Shown piece by piece: positions 10,224 to 20,063 of a stretch of DNA of 64,000 bases. Numbering within the stretch: the stretch's first letter is position 1; each line of letters opens with the position of its first letter. A program made the translations under genes and the position numbers. Under the pieces are notes generated by a model. The model ran no database searches. It had not been told where the DNA came from and saw only the letters and a list, made by a program, of their open reading frames with translations. Origin of the DNA: Parahaliea aestuarii (GTDB lineage Bacteria; Pseudomonadota; Gammaproteobacteria; Pseudomonadales; Halieaceae); NCBI RefSeq assembly GCF_008064635.1, contig NZ_VRYZ01000003.1, forward strand, positions 124,001-188,000. Direction: 5' to 3'.

Positions 10224-10726
10224 CAGCCTTTCAGAGAGGCCTGCAGGGCTTCGTCCTTCTGGCGGATGGCCTCGGCGTTGGCAGCGCGCTCTTCGCGCAG
10301 CTTTTCCGCCAGGCTTTCGTCGCCGACAGACAGGATCTGGGCGGCCAAGTAGGCGGCGTTCTTGGCGCCGGCCTTGCCAATGGCCACGCTGGCCACGGGA
10401 ATGCCCGCGGGCATCTGCACGGTGGACAGCAGGGCGTCCAGGCCGTCCATGGAGGCGTTCATCGGCACACCGATCACCGGCTTGACCGTGGTGGCCGACA
10501 CGGCACCTGCCAGGTGGGCAGCCATGCCGGCAGCGGCGATAAATACCTGGCAACCGCGGGCCTCGGCGTCCTTGATGAAGGCCTTGGTCACTTCCGGGGT
10601 ACGGTGGGCAGATGTGATGCGGGCCTCGAAGGGAATGCCGAAGGAGCGCAATACAGCAAAGCTTGCCTCCATGACCGGCAGATCGGAATCGGAACCCATA
10701 ACGATAGCAACAAAGGGCTTGCTCAT
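10223..10726 (-). CDS. purE: N5-carboxyaminoimidazole ribonucleotide mutase (PurE)
   Basis: Class I PurE, interconverting N5-CAIR and CAIR in purine synthesis. The 167-aa protein has the substrate-binding GSDSDLPVM, the SAHRTPE motif, AAAGMAAHLAG and GVPMNASMDGLDALLS, all hallmarks of the family. The ATG lies at 10726. The expected partner purK is not adjacent; instead the stop overlaps the tsaC start (TGATG), pairing a purine gene with a tRNA-modification gene. The 133-nt gap upstream to dprA holds its presumed promoter. Confidence 0.95.
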
Positions 10727-10859
10727 AGCGTTTCTCCGCGAATTGGGGTGGACCCTGTCAGTCCGGGGGTGAAAGAGCGCGAAATGTACCCAAAGCCCCC
10801 TCCGAAGGCAAGGCGGGACGGGGCTTCGCGTACACAGCCGCCAACCTGATCAGCGCTGC

Positions 10860-11990
10860 TCAGGCCCGGCTGTAGGCGCCGTTTTGTCGCCGCACCTGCC
10901 CGGCCAGCTCGAGTGCCGACAAGCGCGAGAGCACCTGGGCCAGGGGCAGGCCACTGTGCAGCACCAGTTCATCGGCGCTGGCGCGGCCGTCGCCGAGCAG
11001 TGCCAGCAGGGGATCGACGCCAGGCTCATCCACCGCTTCCCCGCCACCGGAATCCGGCGGTTGGTGCAGCGGCAGGCGCAGTGAAACACCGCCCGGCAGC
11101 AGCGCCAGTTCCGCCAGCAAATCCTGGGGATCCTGCACCAGCCCGGCCCCGTCGCGCAGCAGGCGCAGGCACCCGGCGCCGCCAGGATGGTAAATCGACC
11201 AGGGCAGGGCAAAGACCTCCCGCCCCTGGTCCAGGGCAGTGCCGGCGGTGATCAGCGAACCGCTGGGCAGGGCGGCCTCCACCACCAGCACCCCGAGGGC
11301 GAGGCCGCTGACAATGCGGTTGCGACGGGGAAAATGCTCGGGCAGGGGCTGGCTGCCCGGAGCGAACTCGGTGATCAGGCAACCGCTGGCGATCAGCGAC
11401 GCCCCCAGTGCGCGATGCCGCCGGGGGTAGATCTGCTCGATACCGGTGGCCATCACCGCCACGCTGGCCCCTCCAGCGGCCAGCGCGCCCCGGTGGGCGG
11501 CGCCGTCCACACCCAGCGCCAGGCCACTGGTCACCACCAGCCCGGCCCGGGCCAGTTCACCGGCAAATTCCGCGGCCGCCCGCAGCGCGTCGTGGCTGGC
11601 CCGCCGCGCTCCGACAATGGCCAGCTGCGGGCGCCGCAACAGCGCCGTGTCACCACGACAGTAGAGAAGGGGCGGCGCATCCTGGATGGCCCTGAGCTGT
11701 TGCGGGTAATCGCTGTCGCTGCTGCAGAGCAGACGGGCCTCACAGGAGAGAACCGCGTCGAGTTGTCTTTCCACATCAAAGCGGGCGTCCGGGCTGCGGC
11801 CGCTGTCCCGCAGTTTGCCAAAGTCCGCGGCGAGGGTCGGGGCGGCCCGGCGCAATCGCCAGTCGTCGGGATCCGACAGCCACAGGCCATCGACGCCGCC
11901 ATAGCGGCCGAGGAGTTGCCGCAGCTGTCCCGGCGACAGTTCCGGCAACGCCTGCAACAGCAGCGCGCGCCGCAGTGTTTCAACAGCCAT
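10860..11990 (-). CDS. dprA: DNA-processing protein DprA
   Basis: Loads RecA on incoming single-stranded DNA during natural transformation. The 376-aa protein has an N-terminal helical (SAM-like) region, a Rossmann-like core with IVGARRAS and SGLALGVDGAAHRGALA, GCLITEFAPG, FPRRNRIVSGLALGVLVVEA, and a C-terminal winged-helix (about residues 310-376). The ATG at 11990 has GACGAGGG directly upstream; the open frame continues 37 codons further without similarity. In Pseudomonas it sits in the same place, next to the LysM gene and def. Its presence is compatible with natural competence, which the window alone does not prove. Confidence 0.94.
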   Translation of the reverse strand: MAVETLRRALLLQALPELSPGQLRQLLGRYGGVDGLWLSDPDDWRLRRAAPTLAADFGKLRDSGRSPDARFDVERQLDAVLSCEARLLCSSDSDYPQQLRAIQDAPPLLYCRGDTALLRRPQLAIVGARRASHDALRAAAEFAGELARAGLVVTSGLALGVDGAAHRGALAAGGASVAVMATGIEQIYPRRHRALGASLIASGCLITEFAPGSQPLPEHFPRRNRIVSGLALGVLVVEAALPSGSLITAGTALDQGREVFALPWSIYHPGGAGCLRLLRDGAGLVQDPQDLLAELALLPGGVSLRLPLHQPPDSGGGEAVDEPGVDPLLALLGDGRASADELVLHSGLPLAQVLSRLSALELAGQVRRQNGAYSRA

Positions 11991-12187
11991 AACCCTCGTC
12001 CCTGAGTGCCCTGATACTGCCTGTGTACAGTGGTGGAAGCTATGCGGCCAGCGTTCGCGGCCACAGTCTGCAACTATGGGAGCGACACCTGCGGTATGCA
12101 ACAGGCTGCCGGAAAAGGATCAGGTTTTCTGTAGGGCAACATCACAACTGCCGTTGCTGGTGTGGCGAGGGCGGGAAGGGAAGGCGC

Positions 12188-12212
12188 GCCGGAGGCGGTT
12201 CCCGCCTCCGGC
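12188..12212 (-). terminator. Hairpin terminator after the LysM gene
   Basis: A perfect 11-bp inverted repeat (12188-12198 and 12202-12212) with a 3-nt loop lies 5 nt beyond the LysM gene stop. Downstream on the minus strand the sequence is C/T-rich (CTTCCCTTCCC) rather than a pure T-tract. It probably separates the LysM gene from dprA. Confidence 0.6.
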
Positions 12213-12217
12213 CTGAA

Positions 12218-13243
12218 TCAGGGATTCTTTACCTTGTCGCCAACTTTCAGGGGATGGCTGGCCTTGAGGACAATGGCGTAGCTGGCCTTTTCCGCGGTTT
12301 CGAACACCATGGCCAGACCGGCACGCACATCCGGCAGTAGTACGTTGTCACGAGCCACCTGGTCGAAAACCAGTTCGCCGGTCTGGTAAATGGCCAGTAC
12401 ATCACCAACGCGCAGGCCCTCGCGTTCACCGCGGTTGAGCACCACGATGTCGGTGGTGCCAATCTGGGTGACACCACCATCGACGGCAATCATAAAGCCG
12501 TCCTCAATCTCCCGCTCCGGCGCCCGTGGATAGAAGGTGGCGTCCAGCACGCGCTCTTCATTGGGCAGCAGGCGATCGGCTATTCGCACTTCCTCGGTGA
12601 CGCGGGTCACTTCCAGCTCGGTCACCTCATCGCGATTGCTAGTGAGCAGGCGGGCACTGCCGATATCTTGGGCGCGATAGCCCAGCAGTTCGTTGCTGAT
12701 CGGGTCGCGATAGGCCTCGCCGGCGCGATAGATGCCATAGGCCCGCTCGCCGTCAGGGAAGGGGCCGCGACCGAAAACATGGTCGCCCGGCGCGCTGATC
12801 AAATGCCCCTGGGCACCGGCCACTACGTAGGCGGAGTTATTCAGGTCGTCGGCGCTCATGATGCGATTGCGGTTGAGGAAGGCGCCGATCTGATCCAGCG
12901 GAATAGCCGGAATGGCCAGATCCAGCGGGCTCACATGCATATTGGGGGAGAGCTTCATGTCGCCGCGCCGCACACGCAGGCGGGGCTGGCCATCGACCCA
13001 GACCAGATAGAGTTCGTCGCCGGGGTAGATAAGGTGGGGGTTGTCGATCTGCGGGTTCACATCCCAGAGTTCGGGCCACAGCCAGGGTTCGCGCAGGTAG
13101 ATACCGGAAATATCCCAGAGGGTGTCGCCTTTCTTGACGATATACACCTCGGGAACATCTTCGTTGAGCTCTACGGCCTGCAGCGGCCCGCACAGCAGCA
13201 GCAATACCGTCAACAGCAGTCCCGAAAGTGCCCTGGTTCCCAT
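12218..13243 (-). CDS. LysM peptidoglycan-binding domain protein, exported
   Basis: A 341-aa protein with a signal peptide (MGTRALSGLLLTVLLLLCGPLQA) followed at once by a LysM domain (VYIVKKGDTLWDISGIYL... LIYPGDELYL, about residues 32-80), and a long C-terminal region of mixed beta character (LNRGEREGLRVGDVLAIYQTG). The same protein is found next to dprA and def in Pseudomonas. It likely binds peptidoglycan in the periplasm; its job is not established. The ATG at 13243 follows the signal-peptide criterion; the frame extends 54 codons upstream without similarity. A 25-nt hairpin follows its stop. Confidence 0.88.
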   Translation of the reverse strand: MGTRALSGLLLTVLLLLCGPLQAVELNEDVPEVYIVKKGDTLWDISGIYLREPWLWPELWDVNPQIDNPHLIYPGDELYLVWVDGQPRLRVRRGDMKLSPNMHVSPLDLAIPAIPLDQIGAFLNRNRIMSADDLNNSAYVVAGAQGHLISAPGDHVFGRGPFPDGERAYGIYRAGEAYRDPISNELLGYRAQDIGSARLLTSNRDEVTELEVTRVTEEVRIADRLLPNEERVLDATFYPRAPEREIEDGFMIAVDGGVTQIGTTDIVVLNRGEREGLRVGDVLAIYQTGELVFDQVARDNVLLPDVRAGLAMVFETAEKASYAIVLKASHPLKVGDKVKNP

Positions 13244-13357
13244 TGTCCTGTCCCTGCCCAAGCTTGTTATTATCCGCCCCGCGGCCCTCTTCCCGAACCG
13301 GCCACCAGCGCCCCTTCCCCAAGTGCCCGGCGCTGGGCACAATTCCGCTGACGGATG

Positions 13358-13363
13358 TATAAT
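13358..13363 (+). promoter_or_regulatory. Candidate -10 element for def-fmt-rsmB
   Basis: Perfect TATAAT preceded directly by TG, about 95 nt upstream of the def start, in the 214-nt divergent gap between the LysM gene and def. No good -35 hexamer is visible 17 nt upstream. The inverted repeat GCAAAC-A-GTTTGC just downstream could be an operator. Confidence 0.45.
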
Positions 13364-13457
13364 TGCAAACAGTTTGCGGTGGTCATTCGCCACTGGCAAG
13401 TGCAAATGTTATTAATTCACTCGGGCCGCCCGGCCTGCCAATCTCTCCAGGAAACCG

Positions 13458-13964
13458 ATGGCCATTCTCGACATCCTCGAATTTCCCGACCCTCGCCTGC
13501 GCACCAGGGCGCGCCCGGTGACCGAGGTCACCGATGCTACCCGCACCCTCATCGATGACATGTTCGAAACCATGTACGCCGCACCCGGAATTGGCCTCGC
13601 CGCCACCCAGGTCGACGTACACGAGCGCCTGCTGGTGATCGATGTCAGCGACGATCGCTCTGAGCCGCTGGTCTTTATCAATCCTGAAGTGGAAGTGCTG
13701 GACCCGGAGCTGGGCGAGTACGATGAGGGCTGCCTGTCCGTACCGGGCTTCTACGAAACGGTGAATCGCCCGCGCCGCATTCGCGCCAGCGCGCTGGATC
13801 GCAATGGCGAGCCCTTCACCCGCGAACTGGAGGGCCTCCTGGCCATCTGCCTGCAGCATGAAATAGACCACCTGGACGGCAAACTCTTCGTCGATTACAT
13901 CTCGCCACTGAAGCGCCAGCGCATTCGCAAAAAGCTGGAGAAAGACCAGCGCCGCCGTGCCTGA
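13458..13964 (+). CDS. def: Peptide deformylase
   Basis: Removes the formyl group from the N-terminal methionine of new proteins; metal-dependent. All three family motifs are present in the 168-aa protein: [16 protein letters not shown] (metal-ligand Cys) and QHEIDHLDG (two ligand His and catalytic Glu). The ATG at 13458 has AGGA about 7 nt upstream. The end overlaps fmt by 8 nt, so the pair that formylates initiator tRNA and later deformylates the product is translationally coupled, with rsmB following. Confidence 0.97.
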   Translation: MAILDILEFPDPRLRTRARPVTEVTDATRTLIDDMFETMYAAPGIGLAATQVDVHERLLVIDVSDDRSEPLVFINPEVEVLDPELGEYDEGCLSVPGFYETVNRPRRIRASALDRNGEPFTRELEGLLAICLQHEIDHLDGKLFVDYISPLKRQRIRKKLEKDQRRRA

Positions 13965-14919
13965 CAACTCCCCATTGCGCCTGCTTTTTGCCGGCACCCC
14001 GGAATTCGCCGCCCTCCACCTGGACGCCCTGCTGGGCAGTTGCCACCAGGTGGTGGCGGTCTACACCCAGCCCGACCGCCCCGCCGGCCGCGGCAAAAAA
14101 CTGCAGGCGAGCCCGGTCAAGCAGCGTGCACTGGCAGCGGATGTCCCGGTATACCAGCCCCAGAGCCTGCGCGACACCGAAGCCCAGTGCGAGCTGGCGG
14201 CGCACAACGCCGATGTCATGGTGGTGGTGGCCTACGGCCTGATCCTGCCCCAGGCCGTGCTGGATACACCGCGCCTCGGCTGCCTCAACGTCCACGCCTC
14301 GCTGCTGCCTCGCTGGCGCGGTGCGGCGCCCATCCAGCGCGCCATCGAGGCGGGCGACAGCGAAACCGGCGTCACCATCATGCAGATGGATGCCGGGCTC
14401 GACACCGGCGCCATGCTGGCCACCGCCCGCTGCGCCATCGGCCAGGACACGAGCGCCGCCAGCCTCCACGACGAACTGGCCGCCATCGGCACCCCCTGCC
14501 TGCTGCAAGTACTCGAAGACCTGCCCGCCTACCAGGCACGCGCCGAAACGCAGGACGACAGCCTGGCCAATTACGCCAGCAAGATTCTCAAACCGGAAGC
14601 GCAAATGGACTGGACACTCACCGCCACTGAACTGGATCGTCGCGTCCGCGCTTTCAATCCCTTCCCTGTCTGCTTCAGCGAACTGGGGGAGCAACGCGTG
14701 AAGATCTGGCGCGCGCGCCCCGAAGGAGGGGGCCGGCTGGCCGCACCCGGCACTATCCTGCACAGTGACCGCGATGGCATCCGCGTGGCCTGTGGCGAAG
14801 GCAGCCTGTGCCTGCAGGTGCTACAGCTTCCCGGCGGCAAGGCCCTGCCGGCGGAAGCGGTACTGAACGCACGGGGCGAGGCCTTCACCGCGGGCGCCGT
14901 ATTCGGCAGCAGCCAGTGA
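13957..14919 (+). CDS. fmt: Methionyl-tRNA formyltransferase
   Basis: Formylates Met-tRNA(fMet) using 10-formyltetrahydrofolate. The 320-aa protein starts at GTG 13957 inside the end of def, and shows [17 protein letters not shown], the catalytic-site [18 protein letters not shown] (Asn, His) and the typical DTGAML segment; the C-terminal domain follows. Its stop overlaps the rsmB start by one base (TGATG). Length is normal for Fmt. Confidence 0.96.
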   Translation: MPDNSPLRLLFAGTPEFAALHLDALLGSCHQVVAVYTQPDRPAGRGKKLQASPVKQRALAADVPVYQPQSLRDTEAQCELAAHNADVMVVVAYGLILPQAVLDTPRLGCLNVHASLLPRWRGAAPIQRAIEAGDSETGVTIMQMDAGLDTGAMLATARCAIGQDTSAASLHDELAAIGTPCLLQVLEDLPAYQARAETQDDSLANYASKILKPEAQMDWTLTATELDRRVRAFNPFPVCFSELGEQRVKIWRARPEGGGRLAAPGTILHSDRDGIRVACGEGSLCLQVLQLPGGKALPAEAVLNARGEAFTAGAVFGSSQ

Positions 14920-16211
14920 TGGCCGGGGATTGCCGGGCGGCGGCCGCCCGGGTCCTGGCCCTGGTGGCCAGCGGCCAGTCGTTGAACCAGGCGCTGCCCG
15001 GGCAACTCAATGCCGTCGCACCCCGGGATGCCGCCCTGCTCAGGGAACTCTGCTACGGCAGCCTGCGGATGTGGCCGCGCCTGGAGGCGCTGGCGGACCA
15101 GCTGCTGGACAAGCCCCTGCGCGGCAAGGATAGCGATGTCTACGCCCTGATACTGGTTGGCCTCTACCAGCTCGGTGAAACCCGGGTGCCGGATCACGCC
15201 GCTGTGGCCAGTACCGTGGGTGCCACCCGCTCGCTCGGCAAAGGCTGGGCACGCGGACTGGTCAACGCCCTGCTGCGCCGCTATCTGCGCGAGCGGGAGA
15301 CCCTGGAAAATGCCCTTCCGCCCGCCGCCCGCGCCGCCCATCCTGCCTGGCTGATGCAGCGCCTGCAGGGCGAGTATGACAACCTGGACACCCTGCTCGC
15401 CGCCAACAACAGCCGCCCGCCCATGGCACTGCGGGTCAATCTGTCCCGCGTGGCCCGCAGCGACTACCTGCAACAGCTTGAGGGCGCCGGCATCGCGGCC
15501 AGCGCCGGGGCTCTGGCGGATAGCGCCCTCTACCTGCAACAGGCGGTCGACGTGAACAGCCTGCCGGGCTGGGAAGCGGGGCTGGTCAGTGTGCAGGACG
15601 AGGCCGCCCAGCTCGCGGCGCCGCTGCTGCAGGCCCGCGCCGGCGAGCGCATCCTCGACGCCTGCGCCGCTCCCGGCGGCAAAAGCTGCCATCTGCTGGA
15701 GAGCCAGCCAGGACTTGCCGAACTGGTGGCCATGGATATTGATGGCGAGCGACTGGAACGGGTAGAGGAAAACCTGGAACGGCTGCAATTGGCCGCCCGG
15801 GTCATTGTGGGCGACGGTGCCAAGCCGCCGGCGGAGCTCGCGGCGGAGAGTTTCGACGCCATCCTCACCGACGCGCCCTGTTCCGCCTCCGGCGTGATTC
15901 GCCGCCACCCCGACATCAAACTGCTGCGCCGCGCCTCGGATATCGGCCAACTGGCCGGTCAACAGCTGGCCATCCTCCACGGCCTGTGGCCGCTGCTGAA
16001 GCCCGGCGGGCGCCTGCTCTACGTCACCTGTTCGATACTGGCGGAAGAAAACAGCGCTGTCATCGCCCGCTTCCTGGCACAGCAGGAAGGCGCCAGCGAA
16101 CAGCCTCTGGCGGTGAACTGGGGCCAGCCGCGGGATCACGGCCGCCAGCTGCTGCCACAGGAAAACGGGCCGGATGGACTCTATTTCGCACTGCTGACCA
16201 AGGCACTGTAG
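14919..16211 (+). CDS. rsmB: 16S rRNA (cytosine(967)-C(5))-methyltransferase
   Basis: Methylates C967 of 16S rRNA with S-adenosylmethionine. The 430-aa protein has an N-terminal NusB-like helical domain (about residues 1-140), the SAM-binding DACAAPGGKSCHLLE, motif IV with DAPCSASGVIRRHPDIK (PC motif) and motif VI VTCSI (catalytic TC motif). The ATG overlaps the fmt stop; the open frame reaches further back to 14808 inside fmt, but that part is a shadow. Last gene of def-fmt-rsmB. Confidence 0.95.
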   Translation: MAGDCRAAAARVLALVASGQSLNQALPGQLNAVAPRDAALLRELCYGSLRMWPRLEALADQLLDKPLRGKDSDVYALILVGLYQLGETRVPDHAAVASTVGATRSLGKGWARGLVNALLRRYLRERETLENALPPAARAAHPAWLMQRLQGEYDNLDTLLAANNSRPPMALRVNLSRVARSDYLQQLEGAGIAASAGALADSALYLQQAVDVNSLPGWEAGLVSVQDEAAQLAAPLLQARAGERILDACAAPGGKSCHLLESQPGLAELVAMDIDGERLERVEENLERLQLAARVIVGDGAKPPAELAAESFDAILTDAPCSASGVIRRHPDIKLLRRASDIGQLAGQQLAILHGLWPLLKPGGRLLYVTCSILAEENSAVIARFLAQQEGASEQPLAVNWGQPRDHGRQLLPQENGPDGLYFALLTKAL

Positions 16212-16231
16212 AGTGAGGTCGAGCGCCCCAC

Positions 16232-16257
16232 GCTGTTTACAGCGGACTGGTTTTTTT
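16232..16257 (+). terminator. Possible intrinsic terminator after rsmB
   Basis: Short inverted repeat CGCTG-TTTA-CAGCG followed a few bases later by seven T residues, 20 nt after the rsmB stop. The stem is only 5 bp, so this is a weak candidate. Confidence 0.35.
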
Positions 16258-16365
16258 CAGGAGCTGCGCTGTTTACCAGGGCCGCGCTATACAGCCCTCC
16301 ATCATGTGCTTACAATCCAGCGTATCCATTAAGGTGCTGAAAACTTCCCACGGGGTCCCCGGGTC

Positions 16366-17742
16366 ATGAAAATCATTATTCTGGGCGCTGGTCAGGTCGG
16401 GGGAACACTGGCCGAACACCTGGCCAATGAACAGAACGACATCACCGTCGTCGATACCGATGCGGACAAACTGCGCAATTTGCAGGATCGTCTCGATATC
16501 GGCACCGTGCTCGGCGGCGCCTCGTACCCCAACACCCTGTACCGGGCCGGCGCCGAGGATGCCGACATGCTGATTGCCGTCACCAACAGTGACGAGATCA
16601 ACATGATGGCCTGCCAGGTGGCGCACAGCATCTTCAATACGCCCACCAAGATCTCCCGGGTGCGCTCCCCCAACTACCTCGCCCACCAGGAGCAGCTGTT
16701 CAACCCGGCCAATGTGCCGGTGGATGTCATCATCGGCCCGGAGCAGCTGGTCACCAAGAATATCCGCCAGCTGATCGCCAATCCGGGCGCCCTGCAGGTG
16801 CTCGATTTTGCCGACGGCAAGGTACAGCTGGTGGCGGTGCGGGCCTACTACGGCGGCCCGCTGGTGGGCCAGGAGCTGCAGGAAATCCGCAAGCACATGC
16901 CCAAGGTGGACACCCGGGTGGCGGCCATCTTCCGCCAGGATCGCCCGATTCTGCCGGAGGGCAGCACCGTGATCGAGGTGGACGACGAGGTGTTCTTTAT
17001 TGCCGCCCGCCAGCATATCCGCGCGGTGATGTCGGAACTGCGCAAGGTAGACAAACCGTACAAGCGGGTGATGATCGCCGGCGGCGGCAATATTGGCGCC
17101 ACCCTGGCCCAGAGCATCGAAAGCCAGTACCAGGTGAAGGTGATTGAGAAGTCCTACGACCGCTGCCGCATGCTCTCTGAGCGGCTCAAACACGCCATCG
17201 TGCTGTGCGGCAGCGCCGCCGAGCCGCAGTTACTGACCGCGGAGAACATCGAGAATACGGATGTCTTCTGTGCCCTCACCAACAACGACGAGTCCAACAT
17301 CATGATGTCCATGCTGGCCAAACGCATGGGCGCCAAGAAGGTGATCACCCTGATCACCAACGCCGCCTACGCCGACCTGGTCGGGGATGAGATCGACATC
17401 GCCATCTCGCCCCAGCAGATCACCATCGGCAGCCTGCTCACCCACGTGCGCAAGGGCGACATCTCCAACGTACACTCCCTGCGCCGCGGCGCCGCCGAGG
17501 CCATCGAGCTGATCGCCCACGGCGACGCCTACTCGTCCAAGGTGGTGGGCCGCCAGCTCGATGAAATCAACCTGCCGGACGGAGTGACCATCGGCGCCAT
17601 CGTGCGCGGCGACGACGTGCTGATCGCCCACGGCAACGTCGTGGTGGAAACCGATGACCACGTGATCCTGTTTCTGGTCGATCGCAGCCGTATTCCCCAG
17701 GTGGAAAAGCTGTTCGCCGTCGGCTTCGGCTTTTTTTCCTGA
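16366..17742 (+). CDS. trkA: Trk system potassium transport regulatory protein TrkA
   Basis: Cytosolic NAD(H)-binding gating subunit of the Trk K+ uptake system. The 458-aa protein is a tandem of two RCK modules: Rossmann motifs [15 protein letters not shown] (residue 4) and [13 protein letters not shown] (about residue 236), each followed by a TrkA-C domain (about 140-215 and 370-455). The ATG at 16366 is the only sensible start, 154 nt after rsmB. It is followed at 18 nt by trkH, so channel and gate are co-transcribed; in Pseudomonas the two are usually apart. Confidence 0.96.
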   Translation: MKIIILGAGQVGGTLAEHLANEQNDITVVDTDADKLRNLQDRLDIGTVLGGASYPNTLYRAGAEDADMLIAVTNSDEINMMACQVAHSIFNTPTKISRVRSPNYLAHQEQLFNPANVPVDVIIGPEQLVTKNIRQLIANPGALQVLDFADGKVQLVAVRAYYGGPLVGQELQEIRKHMPKVDTRVAAIFRQDRPILPEGSTVIEVDDEVFFIAARQHIRAVMSELRKVDKPYKRVMIAGGGNIGATLAQSIESQYQVKVIEKSYDRCRMLSERLKHAIVLCGSAAEPQLLTAENIENTDVFCALTNNDESNIMMSMLAKRMGAKKVITLITNAAYADLVGDEIDIAISPQQITIGSLLTHVRKGDISNVHSLRRGAAEAIELIAHGDAYSSKVVGRQLDEINLPDGVTIGAIVRGDDVLIAHGNVVVETDDHVILFLVDRSRIPQVEKLFAVGFGFFS

Positions 17743-17760
17743 CGCCGGCCGCGCGATTTC

Positions 17761-19209
17761 ATGCACATAGGCACCACACTCCGCGTTCTCGGCATTCTGC
17801 TGATGTTGTTCAGCAGCACCATGCTGGTGCCACTGGTGATCGGCCTGATCGCCGACGACCACACGGTAGAGGGCTTCCTGGTGGCGCTCTCCATTACCTT
17901 TTTCTCCGGCCTCGCCATGTGGCTGCCGGCCCGGGCCTCGCGCCATGAGCTGCGCATTCGCGACGGCTTCCTGATCACCTCGCTGTTCTGGACGGTACTG
18001 GGGCTGTTCGGGGCGCTGCCCTTCGCCTTCGAAGACGCCCTGGATCTCAGCCCCACCGAGGCGATATTCGAATCCATCTCCGGCCTGACCACCACCGGAG
18101 CCACGGTGATTACCGGCCTCGACAGCCTGCCCCATTCCATTCTCATCTACCGCCAGATGCTGCAGTGGCTGGGTGGTATCGGGATTATCGTGGTGGCAGT
18201 GGCAGTACTGCCGATGCTGGGGATTGGCGGCATGCAGCTGTACCGGGCGGAAATTCCCGGCCCCACCAAGGATTCCAAACTCACTCCCCGCATCACCGAA
18301 ACCGCCAAGGCCCTGTTCTCGGTGTACCTTGCCCTCACCGTGGTGTGCGCCCTGTGCTACCACCTGGCGGGAATGAGTACCTTCGACGCTATCGCCCACG
18401 CCTTCTCCACGGTGGCTATCGGCGGCTTTTCCACCCACGACACCAGCATGGCCTGGTTCGAGAGCAATACCATCCTGCTGATCTGCAGTGTGTTCATGTG
18501 CATCTCGGCCATGAATTTCGGCCTGCACTACCTGGCCTGGCGCCGGCGTTCGCTACGCCACTACCTGGGGGACTCGGAAACCAAGTTCTTCAGCAGTATC
18601 GTGCTGGTGTGCATCGCCATTACCTGTGGCTACCTGATACTGTCGGGCGTCATCGCGCCGGAGGATGCCCTGGTACACGGCCTGTTCCAGGCCATCTCCA
18701 TCACCACCACCACCGGCTTTGCCAGTGAGAATTTTGCCCTCTGGCCGACCTTCCTGCCGGTGATGCTGTTGATGTTCTCTTTCATGGGCGGCTGCGTAGG
18801 GTCCACCGGGGGCGGCATCAAGGCCATGCGCCTGATGCTGATCTTCAAACAGGGGATTCGCGAACTGAAGCAGCTGGTCCACCCGCAGGCGGTGATTCCC
18901 CTGAAGATGGGCAAGCGGCGGGTGGATGCGGCGGTAGTCAGCGCGGTGTGGAGCTTCTTCGCCGTCTACATGTTCTCGTTTATTACCATCCTGCTGCTGC
19001 TGATGGGTACCGGGATGGACTTCATTACCGCTTTCTCCGCTGTCGCCGCATCGCTCAACAACCTCGGCCCCGGGCTGGGGGACGTCGCCGCCAACTACGC
19101 CGGTATCAGCGAAACCGCCAAGGGCCTGCTGTGCTTTGCGATGCTGCTGGGGCGGCTGGAGGTATTCACCCTGCTGGTGCTGTTCACCCCCATGTTCTGG
19201 CGCCTGTAG
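17761..19209 (+). CDS. trkH: Trk system potassium uptake protein TrkH
   Basis: Pore-forming K+ channel subunit of 482 aa in the inner membrane. Four pore-loop repeats are visible (SGLTTTGATVI, FSTVAIGGFSTHD, ISITTTTGFASEN, AASLNNLGPGLG), which build the selectivity filter, with helices between them; the glycine-rich GGCVGSTGGGIKAMRLML is the TrkH gate region. The first ATG at 17761 has no strong ribosome-binding site but the N-terminus (HIGTTLRVLGILLMLFS) is typical. Works with TrkA encoded just upstream. Confidence 0.95.
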   Translation: MHIGTTLRVLGILLMLFSSTMLVPLVIGLIADDHTVEGFLVALSITFFSGLAMWLPARASRHELRIRDGFLITSLFWTVLGLFGALPFAFEDALDLSPTEAIFESISGLTTTGATVITGLDSLPHSILIYRQMLQWLGGIGIIVVAVAVLPMLGIGGMQLYRAEIPGPTKDSKLTPRITETAKALFSVYLALTVVCALCYHLAGMSTFDAIAHAFSTVAIGGFSTHDTSMAWFESNTILLICSVFMCISAMNFGLHYLAWRRRSLRHYLGDSETKFFSSIVLVCIAITCGYLILSGVIAPEDALVHGLFQAISITTTTGFASENFALWPTFLPVMLLMFSFMGGCVGSTGGGIKAMRLMLIFKQGIRELKQLVHPQAVIPLKMGKRRVDAAVVSAVWSFFAVYMFSFITILLLLMGTGMDFITAFSAVAASLNNLGPGLGDVAANYAGISETAKGLLCFAMLLGRLEVFTLLVLFTPMFWRL

Positions 19210-19218
19210 TAGCGCTAC

Positions 19219-20016
19219 TCAGCGGCCGCCGCGGTGCTTGCGCACCATCTCGTAGGCCGCCTGGATATCCTGCGATTTCTCCGTCGCCACCTTGACCATG
19301 TGCTCGGGCACCCCCTTGGCGATCAGCTTGTCCGGGTGGTTTTCGCTCATCAGCTTGCGGTAGGCGCGCTTGAGTTCGCCGTCACTGACACCTTCACTCA
19401 CCCCGAGGGCAGCGTAGGCATCGGCCAGGCTGGTGGCACTGGATTGCGCACCACCTCCGGCTCCGCCCTGGTGGAAGCGGCCCTGGGCCTGGGCCATGCG
19501 CAGCATTTGCTCGAGCTGGGCGGCGCTGACTCCCATCAGCTGGGCAATGCGCATCAGTGCCTGCCGCTCGGCATCGTCCAGGTCGCCATCCGACAGCGCC
19601 AGCGACACCAGGAACAGCAGCATGCCCTGGGCCAGCTGGCGCTGACTGCCGCAGGCCTGCAGGAAGGAGGCCACCACCGGTTCCGGGTGAAAGTCCGCCG
19701 CCGAGCCGCGCTTGAACAGGGCGATGGCCTCCTGCCGCTGCTCCGGCGTCAACCGCATCTGGCGAATGACTTCCTCGGTGTGAGCCACTTCCACCTCGGA
19801 CACCCGGCCATCGGCCTTCGCCAGGTAACCCTGCAACTGGAAACTGGTCTCGAAAAAACTGCGCTGGATACGGGCGATATTCTCCGGTGAGGCAAAGGCC
19901 TGTACCCGGTTCAGGCCGCGGTCGAAGAAATGGCCCAGTACCAGGCCGAGGATCAGGCCAATGGGCCCGCCCAGTATCAGGCCGAGAGTACCGGCGACAA
20001 GTTTGCCGTAGAACAT
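19219..20016 (-). CDS. djlA: Co-chaperone DjlA
   Basis: Membrane-anchored J-domain protein of 265 aa that stimulates DnaK. The N-terminus MFYGKLVAGTLGLILGGPIG is the single glycine-rich membrane helix, followed by a TerB-like helical domain (about residues 50-165) and a C-terminal J domain (from AYAALGVSEGVSDGEL) with the HPD motif in MSENHPDKLIAKG. The ATG at 20016 is chosen because the family starts MxYxGK with the helix at the very N-terminus; the longer frame is not similar. Convergent with trkH (9-nt gap). Confidence 0.92.
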   Translation of the reverse strand: MFYGKLVAGTLGLILGGPIGLILGLVLGHFFDRGLNRVQAFASPENIARIQRSFFETSFQLQGYLAKADGRVSEVEVAHTEEVIRQMRLTPEQRQEAIALFKRGSAADFHPEPVVASFLQACGSQRQLAQGMLLFLVSLALSDGDLDDAERQALMRIAQLMGVSAAQLEQMLRMAQAQGRFHQGGAGGGAQSSATSLADAYAALGVSEGVSDGELKRAYRKLMSENHPDKLIAKGVPEHMVKVATEKSQDIQAAYEMVRKHRGGR

Positions 20017-20063
20017 GCTGCTCCTTGATTTACGTTGAGAATGCGGCGTATGCCGCCTGGACT